Origin: Anaerolineae bacterium
GTDB taxonomy: Bacteria > Chloroflexota > Anaerolineae > Aggregatilineales > UBA2796
Direction of reading: 5' to 3'
DNA length: 9,241 nt
Assembly (NCBI GenBank): GCA_020851855.1
Contig: JADZBY010000288.1
Location: 1 to 9,241, forward strand
The position numbers and the translations under genes were made by a program. Shown here piece after piece: positions 5,955-9,241 of this stretch. The notes below the pieces were generated by a model that did not search any database, was not told the DNA's origin, and saw only the letters and a program-made list of their open reading frames with translations. Every line of letters begins with the position of its first letter. Position 1 is the stretch's first letter.

Positions 5955-7238
5955 ATGATTGAAACGCTGACTAACCTCGGCTGGAATCCGCACGTCGCCA
6001 CATTTGTCGCCCTGGCGCTGGGCGCGGTTGCCGCCGCTTCTTTCGGGCTGGTGTGGATCATCTTCTCGATCTGGCTGGAGCGTAAAGTCGCCGGGCGTAT
6101 CCAGCGCCGGCTGGGGCCGAACCGCACCGGGCCGTGGGGCCTGTTCCAGACCTTCGCGGACGTGGGCAAGCTGCTGACCAAAGAGGACATCACCCCGGCG
6201 GGCGCAGATCGTCACGTGTACAACATCGCGCCCATCCTGGCCGTGGCTTCGATTGTGCTGATCTGGGCCGTCGTGCCGTTCAGCGCCTCGTGGATCGGGG
6301 CCGATCTGAATGTCGGCGTGCTGTACTTCGTGGCGGTTGGCTCGCTGGCGACGCTGGCCGTGCTGCTGGCGGGCTGGGGCAGCAACAACAAGTATGCGCT
6401 GCTCGGCGCGTTCCGCGTCATCGCCGCCCTGGTCAGCTACGAGATTCCGATGGTGCTGGCGCTGGTCATCCCGGTGCTGCTGGCCGGCACGATGAGCACG
6501 ATGGGCATCGTGCAGTCGCAGGGCATCGCCTATGCCTTCGTCGTGCCGCTGAGCGCGTTCATCTTCTTCATCTCGTCGGTGGCGGAAGTGGGCCGCTCGC
6601 CCTTTGACCTGATCGAAGCCGAATCGGAGATCGTGGCGGGCTTCAATATTGAATATTCCGGCATGAAGTTCGCCATGTTCTACGCCGCCGAGTTCCTGCA
6701 CGCCTTCACTATCTGCGTGCTGACGGCGATCATGTTCTTCGGCGGGTGGCAAGGGTTGGCCGCCGCGCAGCCGGGCTACGAGATTCTGGGCTTCGTGCAA
6801 CTGATGGCCAAGTCCATCCTGCTGTACTTCATCGTCATGCTCATGCGCAGCACCTTCCCGCGCCTGCGCATCGACCACATGATGGCCTTCAACTGGAAGT
6901 TCCTGGTCCCGCTGGCGCTGGTGAATCTCGTCGTCATCGGCTTCCTGGCGCGCTTCTTCGTGCCGGACTATGCCTGGGCCGAGCAGGCGGTCGCAGCGGG
7001 CGGGCTGGCGAGCTTTGCGGCGGGCGTCTTCGGGACGGCGTTTGTGGCCGAGTTCCCGCGGGCGGTGGCGTTGGTCATCGCCAACGTGCTCATGGCCGCC
7101 GTGGCCATCCGCCTGCTGCATAGCTATGCCGACCGTGAGCGCGCCAAGCTACAGGCCATGACGCGCTACCGTCCCGCCGGGACCGCGTACCCTGCCGAGC
7201 CGAGCGTTGAGCCGAGTACCGCCCCTGCCGGGCGCTGA
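5955..7238 (+). CDS. nuoH: NADH-quinone oxidoreductase subunit H
   Basis: A 427-residue polytopic membrane protein (ND1 homologue) that forms the quinone chamber and links the soluble arm to the proton-pumping arm. Signatures seen are LERKVAGRIQ and RLGPNRTGPWG (residues 41-62), GWGSNNKYALLGAFR (140-154), SYEIP (161-165), and RSPFDLIEAESEIVAGF (214-230) with its acidic cluster near the quinone entrance. RSTFPRLRIDHMM (298-310) and the following WKFLVPLALVNL precede the usual C-terminus. It is about 100 residues longer than E. coli NuoH (325). The addition contains one more hydrophobic helix (about 366-388) and a hydrophilic Pro/Ala/Glu-rich tail. Similar long forms occur in other phyla, so I treat this as a variant rather than a fusion. 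AGGAG sits 7 nt before the ATG. nuoJ follows after 27 nt, with nuoI missing from its usual place between them. Confidence 0.97.
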   Translation: MIETLTNLGWNPHVATFVALALGAVAAASFGLVWIIFSIWLERKVAGRIQRRLGPNRTGPWGLFQTFADVGKLLTKEDITPAGADRHVYNIAPILAVASIVLIWAVVPFSASWIGADLNVGVLYFVAVGSLATLAVLLAGWGSNNKYALLGAFRVIAALVSYEIPMVLALVIPVLLAGTMSTMGIVQSQGIAYAFVVPLSAFIFFISSVAEVGRSPFDLIEAESEIVAGFNIEYSGMKFAMFYAAEFLHAFTICVLTAIMFFGGWQGLAAAQPGYEILGFVQLMAKSILLYFIVMLMRSTFPRLRIDHMMAFNWKFLVPLALVNLVVIGFLARFFVPDYAWAEQAVAAGGLASFAAGVFGTAFVAEFPRAVALVIANVLMAAVAIRLLHSYADRERAKLQAMTRYRPAGTAYPAEPSVEPSTAPAGR

Positions 7239-7250
7239 AGCCGTCACCCT

Positions 7251-7256
7251 GGAGGA
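7251..7256 (+). promoter_or_regulatory. Ribosome binding site deciding the nuoJ start
   Basis: GGAGGA directly abuts the in-frame ATG at 7257, which is too close to be used. It is 9 nt from ATG 7266, which is therefore the likelier start. Confidence 0.7.
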
Positions 7257-7265
7257 ATGGCACGC

Positions 7266-7796
7266 ATGTCCGCAGATGTATTGCAGTGGTTAATCTTCGC
7301 CATCTTCGCCATTCTGACGCTGGGCGGCGGCATCGGCGTGGCGATTGCCCCGAACCTGTTTCACGCGGCGTTGTGGCTGTTGGTGAGCCTGTTCGGCGTG
7401 GCAGGCTTCTTCGTGACGCTGGCCGCGCCGTTTCTGGCCGCTATTCAGGTGTTGGTGTACATGGGCGCGATCGTGATCCTGATCATCTTCGCCATCATGC
7501 TCACCCGGCGGCTGATGGGCCTGCACGAGCAAACCAGCCGCCAGTGGCCGCTGGCGCTGCTCGGCGCGGGCCTGATGTTCCTGGTCATCGCCCTGGCGCT
7601 GATCATGGCCTCGACGGGCGACAATCCGCTCTTGCCGCGCGAGGCGCTGGGCACGGTATCGCCGGACAGCATCCGCGATCTGGGGCTGGCGCTGGTCGAC
7701 CTGAACCAGTACGTGCTGCCCTTCCTGCTGGCGTCGGTCCTGCTCGAAGGCGCGATGGTCGGCTCGATTGTCCTGGCCAACGATAAGCGGGATTAG
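7266..7796 (+). CDS. nuoJ: NADH-quinone oxidoreductase subunit J
   Basis: A 176-residue membrane protein (ND6 homologue) with five hydrophobic helices. The third contains the conserved VYMGAIVILIIFAIML stretch with Tyr65, the site of the pi-bulge that changes shape during quinone reduction and connects the quinone site to the proton channels. LFHAALWLLVSLFGVAGFF (31-49) precedes it. YVLPFLLASVLLEGAMVGSI (139-158) is the typical final helix and includes the conserved Glu151. Length fits the family (about 165-200). ATG 7266 is preferred over ATG 7257 on ribosome-site spacing; the longer version would add only MAR. It lies 27 nt after nuoH and 48 nt before nuoK, clearly in the same operon. Confidence 0.95.
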   Translation: MSADVLQWLIFAIFAILTLGGGIGVAIAPNLFHAALWLLVSLFGVAGFFVTLAAPFLAAIQVLVYMGAIVILIIFAIMLTRRLMGLHEQTSRQWPLALLGAGLMFLVIALALIMASTGDNPLLPREALGTVSPDSIRDLGLALVDLNQYVLPFLLASVLLEGAMVGSIVLANDKRD

Positions 7797-7844
7797 AACG
7801 CGGCGCGCTCTGGCCGCATCGACCTTGAAGGAGCTGAACCGTAA

Positions 7845-8183
7845 ATGATCCCACTGACTGCGTACCTGGTCGTCGCCGCGTTGTTGTTCTGCCTGGGCAT
7901 CTTCACCGCGCTCTCCCGCCGCAACGCCGTGGGCATCCTGCTCGGCGTCGAGCTGATGCTGAACGCGGTGAACCTCAATCTGGTGGCCTTCTGGCGCTAC
8001 CTGACGCCGGGGACCGCCGCCGCCGGCAGCGGGCCGCAGGTCGGCCTGGCCGGGCAGGTGTTCGCCGCCTTCGTCTTCGTCGTGGCGGCGGCGGAAGCGG
8101 CGGTTGGTCTGGCGCTGTTCCTGGCCGTGTACCGCACGCGGCGCACGATCATCGCCGAAGAAGTGGACACGATGCGCTATTAA
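7845..8183 (+). CDS. nuoK: NADH-quinone oxidoreductase subunit K
   Basis: A 112-residue, three-helix membrane protein (ND4L homologue). The two essential membrane-buried glutamates of the proton path are present: Glu36 in GVELMLNAVNLN and Glu84 in AAAEAAVGLALFLA (E36 and E72 in E. coli). The loop between helices 2 and 3 (about 52-68, Gly/Ala/Pro-rich) is about 10-12 residues longer than in E. coli NuoK (100 residues), which shifts the second Glu. The start is supported by AAGGAG 11 nt upstream of the ATG. NuoK packs between NuoJ and the antiporter-like subunits. The gene is followed by a 105-nt gap to nuoL that holds a hairpin repeat. Confidence 0.96.
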   Translation: MIPLTAYLVVAALLFCLGIFTALSRRNAVGILLGVELMLNAVNLNLVAFWRYLTPGTAAAGSGPQVGLAGQVFAAFVFVVAAAEAAVGLALFLAVYRTRRTIIAEEVDTMRY

Positions 8184-8187
8184 GACG

Positions 8188-8237
8188 ACCTCACCGCCAA
8201 CGCCCTCTCCGAATTGGCAAGGGCAGAGGGGTGAGGT
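8188..8237. repeat. Degenerate hairpin repeat, copy B, between nuoK and nuoL
   Basis: ACCTCACC (8188-8195) pairs perfectly with GGTGAGGT (8230-8237), and GCCAA (8196-8200) pairs with TTGGC (8214-8218) inside it. CCCTCT (8203-8208) with AGAGGG (8225-8230) is a competing pairing. The left arm 8189-8210 matches the reverse complement of the right arm of copy A (2701-2722) at 18 of 22 positions, so the two are related. It starts 4 nt after the nuoK stop and ends 51 nt before the nuoL start. Inside the operon it may act as an attenuator, an mRNA-processing or stability element, or be a tolerated insertion. Confidence 0.65.
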
Positions 8238-8288
8238 GAACCCTGGCATTGAGTCGTTGGCATCGCTTGCGAAGATAGGACACTGAGT

Positions 8289-9241
8289 ATGAATTGGGCA
8301 GATGCAAACGTTCTCCCCTGGCTGATCCCCATTCCGCCGCTGGTCGCCTTTGCGCTGATCATCCTGGCGGCGGGCCGAAGCCGGCGGCTGACGCACATCA
8401 TCGCCATCGGAGCCATGACGCTCTCGTGGCTGATGAGCCTGGCGCTGGTCTTCCGGGCTGTGCAGTTTCCGGGCCTGGGCACGCCAGAGACGGGTGTGTT
8501 CGGCAGCAGCGTGGCCTGGCTGGTGAACGGCCTGAACGGCGCGGGCAGCGGCGCGCTGAACATGGGCGTCATGGTCGACCCACTCACCACGGTCATGCTG
8601 TTCATGGTCCCGCTGGTGTGCTTGATGATCTTCATCTACTCGCTGGGCTACATGTTCCATGACCCGAAGAACCCGCGCTTTTTCGCGTACCTGAGCCTGT
8701 TCGCGGGCGCGATGCTCACGCTCGTCGTGGCCGACAATTTGCTGCTGCTGTTCGTCGGCTGGGAAGTGATGGGCCTGTGCTCGTACCTGCTCATCGGCTT
8801 CTGGTACGAGCGCGCGCCGGAAGAAGAGATCGACGGCGTGGCCCCGTACCAGGCGGCGCAGAAGGCGTTCATGACCACGCGCGTAGCCGACGTGATCATG
8901 CTGCTGGGCATCGCCTACCTGTGGGCCAGCACCGGCACGCTCAATTTCCGGGAGATCTTCTTCAACTCCGAGGTGCTGGAAGGGCTGGCGCACACGCCGG
9001 CGCTGGGCGGCTTCCTGGGCCTGAGCGCGGCGGGGCTGATCGGCATCTGCATCGTGATCGGGACCATCGGCAAGTCGGCCCAGTTCCCGCTGCACGTCTG
9101 GCTGCCGGACGCGATGAAAGGCCCGACGCCCGTCAGCGCCATGATCCACGCCGCCGCGATGGTGTCGGCGGGCGTGTACCTCGTCATCCGCATGTACCCG
9201 CTGCTCTCCGCTGGCTCTGAGCTTGAGGCGGGCATCCTGGC
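8289..9241 (+). CDS. nuoL: NADH-quinone oxidoreductase subunit L (3'-truncated by window edge)
   Basis: The frame is open from ATG 8289 to the window end; 317 codons are visible of an expected 600-700. It is the distal antiporter-like, proton-pumping subunit (ND5 homologue). Key features are the membrane Glu159 in GWEVMGLCSYLLIGFW, Lys262 in IGKSAQFPLHVWLPDAM, Lys277-Gly-Pro-Thr-Pro in the following turn, and His287 in SAMIHAAAMVSAGVYL. The first two match the Glu/Lys pair needed for proton transfer in E. coli NuoL (E144/K229). VDPLTTVMLFMVPLVCLMIF (96-115) is the usual start of the antiporter core. The visible part is nearly all hydrophobic helices; the lateral amphipathic helix HL would lie beyond the window. 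AGGA is 8 nt upstream of the ATG. nuoM and nuoN are expected next. Confidence 0.96.
   Translation, partial: MNWADANVLPWLIPIPPLVAFALIILAAGRSRRLTHIIAIGAMTLSWLMSLALVFRAVQFPGLGTPETGVFGSSVAWLVNGLNGAGSGALNMGVMVDPLTTVMLFMVPLVCLMIFIYSLGYMFHDPKNPRFFAYLSLFAGAMLTLVVADNLLLLFVGWEVMGLCSYLLIGFWYERAPEEEIDGVAPYQAAQKAFMTTRVADVIMLLGIAYLWASTGTLNFREIFFNSEVLEGLAHTPALGGFLGLSAAGLIGICIVIGTIGKSAQFPLHVWLPDAMKGPTPVSAMIHAAAMVSAGVYLVIRMYPLLSAGSELEAGIL

Noticed and set aside
5850..7121. 423-codon minus-strand frame opposite nuoH
   Set aside because: Same His/Asp/Gln-rich composition with no motif; opposite a gene whose family signatures are unmistakable.
7290..9149. 619-codon open frame on the minus strand across nuoJ, nuoK and the start of nuoL
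   Set aside because: Its product is a low-complexity His/Gln/Arg/Asp-rich string without domains. It is antisense to three clear complex I genes and spans their intergenic gaps. This is the usual mirror frame of GC-rich coding DNA.

Overview
This is a GC-rich (roughly 60-65% by eye) bacterial chromosome window with ordinary housekeeping content. Gene content, the membrane-arm-only complex I cluster and the style of the C-rich/G-rich hairpin repeats between genes suggest a Chloroflexota genome (Anaerolineae-like). That placement is inference; no rRNA or marker-gene comparison was possible.

Left part (1-3394): the C-terminal part of an MFS efflux-type transporter enters from the left edge (+). 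A GC-rich hairpin follows, then a stand-alone CheY-like receiver protein (+). The receiver gene runs tail-to-tail, with a 15-nt overlap, into a GT4-family glycosyltransferase on the minus strand. A 324-nt spacer carrying a long imperfect palindrome separates that gene from a YacP-like NYN-domain (putative RNase) gene, also on the minus strand.

Middle (3395-5582): a 283-nt spacer contains a composite hairpin element built from mutually exclusive stems. It is followed by gltX (glutamyl-tRNA synthetase, minus strand, GTG start with a clear ribosome binding site). gltX and the nuo operon diverge from a 417-nt region. That region holds a near-consensus minus-strand promoter for gltX and two plus-strand promoter candidates for nuoA.

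Right part (5583-9241): nuoA, nuoH, nuoJ, nuoK and the first 317 codons of nuoL, all plus strand. They encode membrane-arm subunits of respiratory complex I. The soluble-arm genes that normally lie between A and H (B, C, D, E, F, G) and between H and J (I) are absent, and the gaps there are only 12 and 27 nt. The membrane arm is therefore encoded separately, and its electron-input module must come from elsewhere in the genome or be of another type. A degenerate second copy of the 2646-2722 palindrome sits between nuoK and nuoL.

I see no tRNA, rRNA, CRISPR array, transposase or phage gene. I did not find a convincing undescribed system. The most noteworthy points are the split complex I locus, the hairpin repeat families, and the two-promoter leader of nuoA.
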